From positions 114,695 to 178,694 of the forward strand of contig BQMJ01000058.1 in the NCBI GenBank assembly GCA_025991245.1: DNA of 64,000 nucleotides. The letters run 5' to 3'. The notes beneath the pieces were generated by a model that ran no database searches, was not told the origin of the DNA, and saw nothing but the letters and a program-made list of their open reading frames with translations. Positions 10,616 through 21,064 of this stretch are shown one piece after another. The stretch's first letter is position 1. Every line of letters begins with the position of its first letter. This stretch comes from Galdieria partita. Lineage: Eukaryota; Rhodophyta; Bangiophyceae; Galdieriales; Galdieriaceae. Made by a program: the position numbers and the translations under genes.

Positions 10616-11908
10616 ATGTTCCTACAACAACACACGAGTCAAGGACTGCAACAATATGGAATAAAGGCATTACTTGTGGACAATAGTTTTCTAGAATCCT
10701 TGTTGTCACCTACCTATTTGCAAGTACCTGATACTGTCAACCAACGAATAGGGAGTTGCTTCGACCAATTACCGGACTCTACTCAAAGCCAAATCCTCAA
10801 CGCATTTCTTCTACAATACGAAAACATTTGTCCTATTTTGCGTTTACGTTTCTTACAGTTGATTCAGCCTCGCGACTTTAGTGTTCGGGAGTTGATACGT
10901 TGGATATGGGATCGTTGTATATGGGAACAAACAACAAGGGATTCTGAGCATCCACATTGGAAGCATATCACCCAAGATTCGTGGAGTCTATGTGTACAGT
11001 ATAGTTGGTTGACTACAAGTCCGTGGAAGTCAGCGAATGACTACTCTCATGAAAGTGATATGTCAGAGAAATGTTGCTCCAAATTATCTACCCATAAGCG
11101 CAAAAGAAAAGATGATCCTTGGTATTCTATGATCAAGTCCATGAAAAGCAATTCTCTTTCTCCGGATTATTCAGAAGGAGTGATACGAATGGTGAGAAAT
11201 ACATCCTTGGACCAATTGATAGTCTATTGGAAGGATTGGTTTGTTAAGAAGGATCGAGGCAGCTTGGATTCTAAAGACGATGGAGTATGGATATGTCTTA
11301 TTGGCAATGATATCCTTGATTCTTATGAAGAATGTAGAGGTGATGAGAATATTTATTCTATTTGTCATCTCGTTGCGGTTATTTCTTATTTATTTGTTCC
11401 ATTTATTGCTCGTTTAAGATTTGGTGCATCGCGCCAAGTGTTGTTGTTGTTGATTGAATGGGCAAAGAAATGGCCACTGTTGATTCAACAATATTTTGTA
11501 TTGCCATTATTGTGCAAGCATGATGCGTTGGAAGCTCCTCAGGTAGAAGTTATAGGAAAAGTGGCGCAAAATAGTTTTTCTTCCTATCTTATTCAAGATA
11601 GTATGAAACATTGGTTGACACAAAGCATCCAACCTTGGAATGAGTCCATTTTGGTTTTGTTAGAACAATGGCTTCCTCAAGTGAACGATGCCAACATCAT
11701 TTTCATCCTGATTGGACAGTTGGAAGCCAACGCACCCTTTGTTGAACTTTCTCCGAAATGGATCAAACTGCTTTATGATCTTTGTCAACAACATTTATCG
11801 ATTTGTCTTGAATATCGGCATATTTTACGTCGTTGTTTGGTAACTACTTCTAGTTATTTAACTGAAAAGTGTCTCGCCTTATTGACGAATGGTAAACCAT
11901 TGGAGTAG
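10616..11908 (+). CDS. FANCE-like Fanconi anaemia protein
   Basis: Single exon, 430 aa. The N-terminal half is divergent, with a basic stretch KRKRKDD (~residues 160-167). The C-terminal half matches the helical-repeat pattern of FANCE: a stretch ending LPLLCKHDALEAPQVEVIGKV, then LSPKWIKLLYDLCQQH and CLEYRHILRRCL, then TSSYLTEKCLALL. These correspond to the LSxxxVxxLVxxL...SLKFxxxLL...T..LxKSLLxxL pattern of animal and plant FANCE. FANCE bridges the Fanconi core ubiquitin ligase to FANCD2 in crosslink repair. Recognition is by pattern only. The E2F-type sites upstream are consistent with the assignment. It converges on NUP85, with 212 bp between stop codons. Confidence 0.55.
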   Translation: MFLQQHTSQGLQQYGIKALLVDNSFLESLLSPTYLQVPDTVNQRIGSCFDQLPDSTQSQILNAFLLQYENICPILRLRFLQLIQPRDFSVRELIRWIWDRCIWEQTTRDSEHPHWKHITQDSWSLCVQYSWLTTSPWKSANDYSHESDMSEKCCSKLSTHKRKRKDDPWYSMIKSMKSNSLSPDYSEGVIRMVRNTSLDQLIVYWKDWFVKKDRGSLDSKDDGVWICLIGNDILDSYEECRGDENIYSICHLVAVISYLFVPFIARLRFGASRQVLLLLIEWAKKWPLLIQQYFVLPLLCKHDALEAPQVEVIGKVAQNSFSSYLIQDSMKHWLTQSIQPWNESILVLLEQWLPQVNDANIIFILIGQLEANAPFVELSPKWIKLLYDLCQQHLSICLEYRHILRRCLVTTSSYLTEKCLALLTNGKPLE

Positions 11909-12120
11909 TTGCTTTTCCATAGATGACCAGCATTCACCATCTTCATTTGCTGAAATATTCTGACAAGCGAGCGATGTTTTCATATTTTGCAAACCAGCAA
12001 CGATATCCATCCAATGATTCCAAGATATTTGAATGTTCTGGTTGCACCATGCCCATTGCATCATTTCCCATCCATATGCAATCATGTTTGTATGTTGGGT
12101 ACCCATAGCACAACAAGCAA

Positions 12121-14172
12121 TCATAGTAGCCTAACTCGATCAATCTCCTATTACAAACCTAAACAGGGAAAGTGTATACTTACAAAGTATTCAATAGCAT
12201 GTTGTATATCCTGTTGTTGTACACTTTGTGCCAACTGTAACCACTGGATGAAATAAGAAAACTCCGTATCCAACAACAAAGATGCATTGGCAGCTTTCAT
12301 CAAACACAATATCGATTGCAAAATATGTACAACATGGTCTATATTCTTTTCTTCGATGGCTTTTTGCATACCCATTGGATTATCTAAATATCGTTGAATC
12401 ATATCAATTCTACCCAGTCGACAATAGCCATACAAAGAATCAAAATATCGATTTCGAAACTTGTTCTATATTTCGATGAGTATTTTCAAAAATTCTTGAG
12501 AGACTATTACCATTCGCATATTGTTTACTAAATCATGTAAACGAGCTGTCGAAAACGGTGAACTATGGTTGGGGTAATCATCCAATAAGCCATCTTCTAA
12601 AGTATCCCAATCACAACTATCCAAAGGTAACGAATATATCAGTCTTTGTTCAAACCAACTCCAACCCTCTAATCCACTACAAAAAGCACAGACTATTGAA
12701 TACATAAAGAGAAATGAATCAACAACGTACCACGTTCGACAATAATCTCTTATGATGGGCAACAAACCAACATGATGAATAGGCAAACTGCCCATATATT
12801 CCAATATGTAATACTTTCGAATATCTTCCTTGTCATAAACCACAATGTTGGGGTTCTCCTTCCATTGGCATAATAAATCTATTGCATCTTTCTTAGTTGT
12901 CTTTTCATTTCTTTCTTCTCTTACCAGAAAGATGAGCAGCGTGCCAAAAACTTTTCAGATGAACAACATCTGCAATCAATTCAGTATAATTGCCTTTGAA
13001 TATGGCCATCAGAGCATGTAATTGGGTGGGTAATGTATAATACTGATGGACGAGAGCCATGACTCTTTCCCATACTATATCATACAAAAGAGAGTAAGTG
13101 TTGGGAATCATTCTAATTGAACAACTTGCCATATTCTTCAAAAGGTGAAAACATATAAATAACAACAGCCAATAACATTTCATGCCAATGTGATACAACA
13201 TTTGCTAAAAGTTGGATATCCTTTCCAATCAATATCTATATATATATATATATTATCCAAACCTTCTTTTCTATCCACTCTATACCAAAGAGATTACTTA
13301 CCTTCAATAGTGTATACAATTCGTCTTGTATGGGTCTCATTTTCAAGATATGATGTATTTTGGCTTGCCATTGTATCCAATCTTCTTCTCCTGCATCATC
13401 CCAATCGGGAGCTTCAAATAGTGCAGCAGCTGCAATCAACAACGGGGATATCTCCATCAGATCCATAGGAGAATCATCTAAAAATAAATGAGCAACTTGG
13501 TGTTCATCATATCCTTGCCATTGATAGATCAAATCGATAGCCCTAGTATAATCGCCAATAGCTGCTAATCGATAGACCGTCTTCCATAAAGTTTCTACAT
13601 CTTTATCACATAGTTTCAACAAATAATCCAAAGCTACACATTGCGTACCGTTCTCTTCTATGGCCAACTTACAATTCTCCACACTCTGTAACAAGTCTTC
13701 TTGAGTAATCCACAGCCAACTTTGCAATCTCTTGAGTAGTCCTTTGTCTGTTTCTATCCATTTTCTATAAGTGGAACAAAGAAGAAATATTCACAACATA
13801 CACACAATACCTGAAACACACAACATGGTCTCCAACAATTTCCAAACTTGCCAAGCATTGAATAGGGACTCTCTATCTACTTCATCTCCTTCTACTTGTG
13901 CCCATTGCAAAGCTTCATATACAGCTGTAGTATAATTCTTACAGCGTTGTTCCACCGAACAATGAGTTTGTGTAAAGTACAAGTGTCCCTAATATGTATT
14001 CCATTTTTAGGTAGTGGGTCAAGTCCATAACGAATCAAACCTGTAAGATCAACAACCAAGAAGAGTGTTGAGAGTGTTGACCTTCCATATAAGAACGACT
14101 AGTAGTTACTTGTTGTCCCTTTAAAGAAGAAATGGTGATCATCTCTTTATTCTCACCAAACACAAAAGCCAT
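12121..14172 (-). CDS. NUP85: Nucleoporin NUP85
   Basis: Nine minus-strand exons: 14172..14041, 13988..13811, 13753..13302, 13220..13126, 13064..12925, 12887..12731, 12676..12511, 12465..12184 and 12147..12121, giving 542 aa (human ~656). NUP85 is a scaffold subunit of the Y-complex (Nup107-160) of the nuclear pore. Its pattern is visible in order: WQVWKLLETML, LWKTVYRLAAIGDYTRAIDL, a Trp-rich DDAGEEDWIQWQ segment, SHWHEMLLAVVIY, ALMAIFKGNYTEL with FWHAAHLSG, YYILEYMGSLP and a helical tail ending in EIDRVRLL. Two introns are extremely short (37 nt at 12888..12924; 36 nt at 12148..12183) and are the least certain junctions. The ATG lies only 12 bp after the PGK stop on the same strand. Confidence 0.75.
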
Positions 14173-14184
14173 CACAAAAGTTTT

Positions 14185-15497
14185 TCAAGAATGCCTTTCC
14201 TCCACTCGACTTAAGAATTCCACACCAGGCAATGCTTTTCCTTCCAATAGTTCCAAACTTGCACCTCCTCCAGTACTCACATGACTCATCTTTTCTTCCA
14301 TTCCAAACTTGGCAGCCGCAGTTGCCGTATCTCCACCTCCAATAATAGTTGTAGCACCCAAACTACTCGATGCATCAGCAACGGCTTCCATCACTTGACG
14401 AGTGCCATGTGAAAATATATCCATTTCAAACACACCCAACGGCCCATTCCATACAATAGTCTTACAACTTTGCACTATTTGTGCGAATTGTGTTCTACTT
14501 CGTGGTCCACAATCCAATCCCTGCATATGCTCAGGAATGCCTTGTTCTCTAGTACGAACCACTGTATATGCATTGGGAGCAAAACGATCAGCTACCACAA
14601 AGTCTACTGGGAAATATATATTGACCTTTCTATCTTCAGCTTCTTTCATAATAGAATCTACCAAATGGGATCCATTCTCATCATAAATGGAGTCGCCAAT
14701 GTTCATGGAATACAATACTTTTAGAAAAGTATAACACATACCCCCTCCGATAATCATTGCATCCACTTTATGCAACAAGTTTTGAATGAGTTGAATCTTA
14801 TCCGATACCTTGGCTCCTCCCAAGATAGCTAAATAAGGCCTCTTTGGGCTTTCCAATGCCTTGTGGAAATATTCCAACTCCTTTTGCATCAAAAAGCCTG
14901 CTGCTCGAATATCCAGTTGAATACCCACCATACTGGAGTGTGCACGATGCGCAGTTCCAAACGCATCGTTTACATAAATATCACCCAATTGAGTAAGACT
15001 AGCACGGAATGCTTGGATTTGTTCAGGTGTGGCCTTTACTATGTTTCCGTTTGCATCCACTCCTTTTCCTTCTTCTTCTATATGAAAACGCAAATTTTCA
15101 CACAAGAATATGGAACCAGGAGCAGGATCCTTACACGCTTGTTCTACTTGAGGTCCCACACAATCCTCCAAAAAGGTGACTGGTTTTCCCAACTTGTGTT
15201 GTAAATATTCAGCGACTGGTTTCAAAGAATATTTCTTATCCACTTTTCCATCAGGTCTCCCCAAATGTGAAAGTAGAACAATACTTTTAGCTCCCTTTTC
15301 TAGAATATATTGGATAGTTGGAAGAGTTGCATCCACACGTTGTCCGTTGGTTATGGCGCCTGTCTATATCAAGTTCATAAGCCAATGACTGTTTTGATAT
15401 CTCAACTTACTTGTTTATCCAAAGGGACATTAAAGTCTACTCTACAAACCACTCTCTTTCCAGTAAAGTCTACCGACGAAAGGGTCAACTTGTTCAT
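14185..15497 (-). CDS. PGK: Phosphoglycerate kinase, cytosolic type
   Basis: Exons 15497..15411 and 15363..14185 (47-nt intron, phase 0), giving 421 aa. It interconverts 1,3-bisphosphoglycerate + ADP and 3-phosphoglycerate + ATP. Motifs: [10 protein letters not shown] at the N-terminus, [44 protein letters not shown], the hinge/nucleotide region WNGPLGVFE, and [13 protein letters not shown] with [13 protein letters not shown]. There is no N-terminal extension before [11 protein letters not shown], so this is the cytosolic glycolytic form, not a plastid one. It is sandwiched in a minus-strand series: QPRT stop, 19 bp, PGK, 12 bp, NUP85. Confidence 0.97.
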
Positions 15498-15516
15498 TCA
15501 AAACAATTTGTGATGG

Positions 15517-16600
15517 TCAACTGTCAAGTCCGTTGTTTTCTACTTTTAAAGAAAAGTCTACAACTTCACAATGCTGAGATAAACTAAGACTCAGAATATC
15601 AATATCTGGTGAAAAGTAATCGACTATATTATCTTCTCGAATACCACCACTACACTCAATCAATACTTGTGGATAAAGTTGTCTCACTGCATTGGCAACT
15701 TGTTTGGCTTGTGTTGGATTCATATTGTCCAACATAACTACATCGGCACCTTTTTCTGCTGCCTATTCAAGTCATTCTGCAAGTAATGTGTGTACAACAC
15801 AACTTACTTGACAAGCATCGGAAAAACTTTGACATTCAACTTCTACTTTAAGTGAAAATCCTGCTACACTTTGTACTTGTTGAATAGCTTGTGCAATACT
15901 TCCACAACTCCAAATATGATTGTCTTTCAACATAACCATCGAAGATAAATCCATTCGATGAGTGTCCACTCCACCTACCAACATAGCATACTTCTCTACC
16001 AACCTAAAACCCTAATCAAGTTTTCCATATGTATGATTGATCGATCATAAAGAAACACTTACGGGAGTTGTTTTCCTTGTTCCTGATATACGACCGTGCC
16101 AATTATGTTGTTGGGCCAAAGTTGTGAATAGAAAAGCTCTCGTAGCTATACCACTACAACGTGCCAATACATTCAAAGCTGTTCGTTCTCCACGTAATAA
16201 ATGACAAGCTGGACCTTTTATCTTTGCAATAGCCAACAACTTGCGTCCATCTTTCCAAGGCTGTGGATCTAACCACTTTCCATCCTCTAAACTCGAATTT
16301 CCTCCTTCTTCTTCATACCAGTGCACAGAACAATCCAATTGTTGAAAGATGGCGTCAAAGAATGGTTTACCTGCTAATACACCCTAAGAACAGCCATTCA
16401 TCTCGTTTTGTGGATAACACAACGGTCGTCAGTCTACTTACTTTGGATTTGATATAAAGTGTAGCAGTTGTTATTCTATCTCCTACAGCTTGAGCACCCC
16501 AATCAAAGTTGGGAATATCTTCTTCCAACCAACTCCATACCAAACTTTGTATCTTGTGTTGAGGAATCATCACACTTGGCTGGAACAAAGGTCGAGTCAT
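15517..16600 (-). CDS. QPRT: Quinolinate phosphoribosyltransferase (nicotinate-nucleotide pyrophosphorylase)
   Basis: Exons 16600..16442, 16383..16063, 16011..15808 and 15762..15517, giving 309 aa; introns 45-58 nt, all phase 0. It converts quinolinate + PRPP to nicotinate mononucleotide + CO2 + PPi in de novo NAD synthesis. Landmarks: [16 protein letters not shown], the active-site stretch GTRKTTPGFR (created exactly by splicing exon 2 to 3), [37 protein letters not shown] and IECSGGI. No clear targeting peptide. The ATG is only 17 bp from the ATG of the divergent ISU1 gene, so the two must share their promoter region and probably overlap in 5' leaders. Confidence 0.95.
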
Positions 16601-16617
16601 TGTTGATTGGAGAGAGG

Positions 16618-17139
16618 ATGGCGTTGAGTTTCCTATCCAGAGTTTCTTCTCAGTTGTGTCGTATTCCTAAAACGATAGAAAGCCAGTCTATTCAGTTCAA
16701 CAAGAGACTATATCATGAAAAGGTAGTGGACCATTATGAAAACCCAAGGTAAGTGTGTTGTAGAAAAGAAAGAAAATAGCAACTAATAACTAGAAACGTT
16801 GGGTCATTGGATAAAAACGATAAATATGTTGGAACAGGGTTGGTTGGTGCACCAGCTTGTGGAGATGTTATGAAGTTGCAAATAAGAGTGGATGAAACAG
16901 GAAAGATTGTGGAAAGTCGGTTCAAAACATTTGGTTGTGGTTCTGCTATTGCCTCATCCTCTTATGCAACGGAATTGATCAAAGGAAAGACTTTGGAACA
17001 AGCTGGTCAAATAAGGAATAGGGAAATTGCAGAAGAGTTAAAGTTACCCCCTGTGAAACTTCATTGTAGTATGTTGGCTGAAGATGCCATTAAAGCAGCT
17101 ATCAAAGACTTGGAAAAGAAACAAAAAGAGTGCAAATAG
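16618..17139 (+). CDS. ISU1: Mitochondrial iron-sulfur cluster scaffold ISU1/IscU
   Basis: Exons 16618..16748 and 16794..17139 (45-nt intron, phase 2), giving 158 aa. IscU is the scaffold on which NFS1/ISD11/frataxin assemble [2Fe-2S] clusters in mitochondria. The three Cys ligands are present in GAPACGDVM, FGCGSAIAS and KLHCSMLAED, as is the Hsp70-recognition motif LPPVK. The N-terminal ~33 residues (MALSFLSRVSSQLCRIPK...) are Ser/Arg-rich without acids, as in a mitochondrial presequence. The mature part starts LYHEKVVDHYENPRN, typical of the family. Confidence 0.96.
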
Positions 17140-17214
17140 TTTGAGTCAATAAAGGAATGCTTGAAGAAGTTTCTAGTCACTACTCGGATTGAGAATTGGT
17201 TGTTTTGGGTGAGT

Positions 17215-19308
17215 ATGGCACAAGACACAAAGGTATTCTATTCTGGTTAGACGTAAAGCAAGTCTAAAGAAAACTAGGCAATAGAAGCTAAAAATAGAGG
17301 CAATGCAGCTTTTGCAGCAAAAGAATTTGAGAAAGCTATAGAAGCCTTTTCAGTAAGTGGTCCACGAGGAAGGTGATATGTATTGTGTAAACCAGTCTTG
17401 AAGGAAGCTATTCAATATGACCCTGATAATCACGTACTCTATTCTAATCGGTCAGCAGCTTATGCTAGTCTTGGTCAATATCAAGAAGCTTTAAAAGATG
17501 CCGAAAGTTGTATTCAGAGGAAACCTGATTGGGCAAAGGTACAAAGGAATAGTATTGAGTGACAATTGTGTAGAGTGAAAAAGTGATTAGGGATATTCTC
17601 GTAAAGGTGCTGCTTTATATGGATTGGGAGAATATGAAGAAGCTATAGCAGCTTATGAACAAGGTCTTCAGATAGAGCCCCAGAATGAGGCGTTATGGGA
17701 AGCCAAACGACAAGTTATGAATCGTTCTCATAACAACACAAGTAGTTTATTTGGACCTGAAACTATGGCTCGATTGGCTATGAATCCTAATACTAGAAAG
17801 TTGTTACAGGATCCCTCTTTTATGCAAATGATGAAAGAAATGCAACAGAATCCTTCAGCAATAGGTAAGAAATGGAAGAAAGAATGGAAAAGAAAGATTA
17901 CTATCCTTTATAGGAAAATATTTACAAGATCCTCGTGTCATGCAAGTATTGAGTGTATTGACTGGAATGCAAATGGATAGCAATCCATTCCAACAAGAAG
18001 AAAATGGACAAACTTCTCAACCAAAAGAGGATGAAACAAATGAAAATACTTTCGATGAGAAAAAGATGTCTTCTTCTCAACAAGAGAATCAAGACAGTGC
18101 ATCAGATGAAAGTCTCTCCAACAAGAAACAGGCATTGGAAGAGAAGGAATTAGGCAATGAATATTATAAGAAGAAGCAATTCCAAGAAGCTATCGAACAT
18201 TATAACAAAGCCATAGAATTGGATCCTTGGAATATCTCTCTTCTTACCAATAGGTAAAGTAACTATGAAAATATATTTCACATACGAGTGAGAATGTGTG
18301 TTGTTTAGAGCTGCAGCCTATTTGGAAATGGGTGATTATGAGAGTTGTATGGAAGACTGTCAAAAGGCAATTGATTGGAACAAGGAATATAATTTGCGAA
18401 CGGATTATAAAATAATTGCCAGAGCTTATGCAAGAATGGGTAAGTCATTGAATTCTTTTTGTTTCTTCATATGATTGCCATTTCTCAGGTAATGCCTATG
18501 CAAAGAAACAAGATTATGACAAGGCCATTGAATGTTATGAGAAATCTCTTTTGGAATATCATGACGATAAGATTCAATCCAAATGCAATGAATTAAGGAA
18601 ACAAAAGAAGAAATGGGAAGAAGAGGCTTATATCGATCCTGAGTTATCCAAAGTTGCTAAAGAAGAAGGAAATACTTTGTACAAACAAGGCCAATTTCCA
18701 GAAGCCTTACAGAAATATACAGAAGCTATCCGACGTAATCCAAAGGATCCCATTCCTTATAGCAATAGAGCAGCTACTTATACCAAATTGGGACAATTTC
18801 CTTCAGCTTTAGGAGATTGTGAAAAGTGTTTGCAATTGGATCCTCAATTTGTGAGAGCTTATGCTAGAAAAGGTGCCATTCATTTCTATATGAAAGAATA
18901 TCATAAGAGTTTGGATGCTTATCAGAAAGGCTTACAAGTAGATCCTAACAACTCAGAATTGAAGGAAGGATTACAGAAAACTCTAAGTGCTATTGCAGAA
19001 CAACAACGTTCAGAGAAACCTGATGAAGAACAAATCAAACATGCTATGGCAGATCCTGAAATTCAAAAGATATTGATGGACCCTGTTTTACAAAATGTAA
19101 GGAAAAGTATGAAATGAGAGAATCGTATATTGACTACTTCATTAGGTATTACAAGAAGCACAATCAGATCCTAGTTGTATACAGAAAGCAATGTCTAGTC
19201 CTGTAAGTAAAGGTACTCTTCTCTTTGTTGAAACTTTGATAGTGGATATAGGGAATGGCTGCCAAAATTCAAAAACTGATTGCCGCAGGTATTTTACGTA
19301 TTGGATAA
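17215..19308 (+). CDS. STI1: STI1/HOP Hsp70-Hsp90 co-chaperone
   Basis: Nine exons: 17215..17232 (only 6 codons), 17278..17352, 17404..17538, 17591..17864, 17914..18253, 18309..18439, 18489..19096, 19146..19202 and 19252..19308, giving 564 aa. Domain order matches HOP: TPR1 (KNRGNAAF...), a DP domain ([16 protein letters not shown]), a charged linker, TPR2A ([13 protein letters not shown]...), TPR2B ([13 protein letters not shown]...), then DP2 ending [21 protein letters not shown]1 and TPR2B bind the Hsp70 tail and TPR2A the Hsp90 tail. Introns are ~45-56 nt. It converges on NDUFS1 with 22 bp between stop codons. Confidence 0.95.
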
Positions 19309-19330
19309 ACATCGAATACTTTTATGATTT

Positions 19331-20089
19331 CTATGCAACAAAAGAATAGTCTTTACAAGTGAAAGCACCCACAGGACACAAATCAATCACATTTCCTGAC
19401 AACTCTGAACGAAATACTTTTTCAATATAAGTATTTATTTCAGTATCTCTTCCACGTCCTGTGGTTCCCAAATCAGGTACTCCAGCCACTTCCGTTGCAA
19501 AACGTACACATCGAGTACAATGAATACATCGGGTCATAATAGTTTTGATCAAAGGACCACAATATTTATCTTCTACAGCTCTCTTATACTCAAAAAATCT
19601 TCCTCTATCCGAACCAAATACCATTGCTTGGTCTTGCAAATCACATTCTCCACCTTGATCACATATAGGACAATCTAAAGGATGATTAAGTAATAAAAAC
19701 TCCAAAACGCCTTCTCTTGCTTTACGAACTCGAGGAGAGTGAGTCAATACTCGCATTCCTTCCATCACTGGCATAGCACAAGAAGCAGCCAACTTGGGAG
19801 ACTTTTCAATTTCTACCAAACACATTCGACAATTTCCAGCTATAGAAAGACGTTCATGATAACAGAATCGAGGTATCTCTACTCCAGAAAACTCACAAGC
19901 TTGAATAATAGTGGAGCCTTTAGGTACCCAGTGTTCTTCTCCATTAATAAAGATGGAAACTAAATGGTCGGGTTTAGGAGGTTTATTTTCTGTAGAAGAG
20001 GCTTCTGCTGCTGCTTTACTCCATGGAGCTGATGGGTGAAGCCATCTTTTCCATAAAGTGTTAGAAACGAGTGTACGACTTGAAAACAT
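19331..20089 (-). CDS. NDUFS1: NDUFS1 (75-kDa complex I subunit), N-terminal Fe-S domain only
   Basis: Single exon, 252 aa from the ATG at 20089. It starts with an Arg/Ser-rich mitochondrial presequence, then the complete Fe-S part of the 75-kDa subunit: 2Fe-2S ligands in [16 protein letters not shown] plus a later Cys, the His/Cys ligands in [24 protein letters not shown], and VIDLCPVGA. The family normally runs to ~700 aa with a molybdopterin-oxidoreductase-like domain. Here the frame ends at ...CKDYSFVA, 22 bp from the STI1 stop, so no large domain can follow. This is either a deliberately split subunit with the C-terminal domain elsewhere, or a reduced subunit. Confidence 0.9.
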   Translation of the reverse strand: MFSSRTLVSNTLWKRWLHPSAPWSKAAAEASSTENKPPKPDHLVSIFINGEEHWVPKGSTIIQACEFSGVEIPRFCYHERLSIAGNCRMCLVEIEKSPKLAASCAMPVMEGMRVLTHSPRVRKAREGVLEFLLLNHPLDCPICDQGGECDLQDQAMVFGSDRGRFFEYKRAVEDKYCGPLIKTIMTRCIHCTRCVRFATEVAGVPDLGTTGRGRDTEINTYIEKVFRSELSGNVIDLCPVGAFTCKDYSFVA

Positions 20090-20128
20090 GGCCAATCAAT
20101 CAATTGGCGACGTCGTTGTTCTTGAAAA

Positions 20129-21027
20129 ATGGGTCGAGTTATTCGAGGTAAGAGATAGAAGAAAGAAGCTCGAGTTGTACTGGATATTGGATTAGGTCAA
20201 CGCAAGGGTGCTGGTAGTGTATTTCGTGCTCACGTAGTTAAACGAAAAGGAGCAGCTCAATTCAGAGCTCTCGATTATGCTGAACGACATGGCTATATTC
20301 GAGGCGTCGTAAGGGAAATCATACACGACCCTGGAAGAGGAGCTCCTTTGGCTCGAGTCGAATTTCGTGATCCATATCGATATAAAAGAAGATTAGAGAC
20401 TTTTATTGCTCCAGAAGGTTTATATACGGGTCAATTTGTTTATTGTGGAACAAAAGGTATGGAATGGATGATATTTGGTTGATTCACTCTCATATCATAT
20501 ATATATAATATATAGCCCAATTGACCATAGGTAATATTATACCACTTGGTTCTCTACCAGAAGGAACTGTAGTCTGCAATGTCGAAAGTAAAGTAGGTGA
20601 CAGAGGCAAATTGGGTCGTTGTTCCGGTGATTATGTAACAGTCATCAATCAATTGGAAGGAAATAAAACACGTATTCGATTACCTTCAGGAGCTAGAAAG
20701 ATTGTCCCGTCCAGTTGTCGTGCCATGGTTGGAATGATTGCAGGAGGTGGTCGAACTGATAAGCCTATTTTGAAAGCTGGAAGAGCATATCATAAATACA
20801 AAGCAAAGAAGAATTGTTGGCCTCGTGTACGTGGAGTGGCAATGAACCCAGTAGATCATCCTCACGGTGGTGGTAATCATCAACATATTGGACATCCTTC
20901 CACTGTAAGAAGAGACGCTCCAGCTGGACAGAAAGTTGGTTTAATTGCAGCAAGAAGAACAGGTCGATTGAGAGGAGGAAAGGCAATGGCAGCAGCTGCA
21001 GCAAAGGCGGCTTCCGGAGGTGCCTAA
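20129..21027 (+). CDS. RPL8: 60S ribosomal protein L8 (uL2)
   Basis: Exons 20129..20147, 20196..20456 and 20516..21027, giving 263 aa. The first exon holds only MGRVIR plus one base. Family signatures: [57 protein letters not shown] and the peptidyl-transferase-proximal loop [17 protein letters not shown]. It is a eukaryotic cytosolic ribosome protein. The tail is Ala-rich. It is divergent from NDUFS1 with 39 bp between start codons. Introns are 48 and 59 nt, the second with a TA-rich 3' end. It converges on the ArsH-like gene (37 bp). Confidence 0.97.
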
Positions 21028-21064
21028 GTATATGGATCAATAAAATACAACAGTTTTTGCTATT

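Noticed and set aside
11879-12143. Minus-strand frames between the FANCE-like stop and the NUP85 end
   Set aside because: They would extend NUP85 only through an intron of ~25 nt, and the sequence does not resemble the family. The short last exon EIDRVRLL fits better.
13236-13253. TA-rich tract as a promoter element
   Set aside because: It lies inside NUP85 intron 3 as part of its polypyrimidine/TA-rich 3' half.
14402-15388. Plus-strand open frames across PGK
   Set aside because: Antisense shadows of the PGK coding sequence; no family resemblance.
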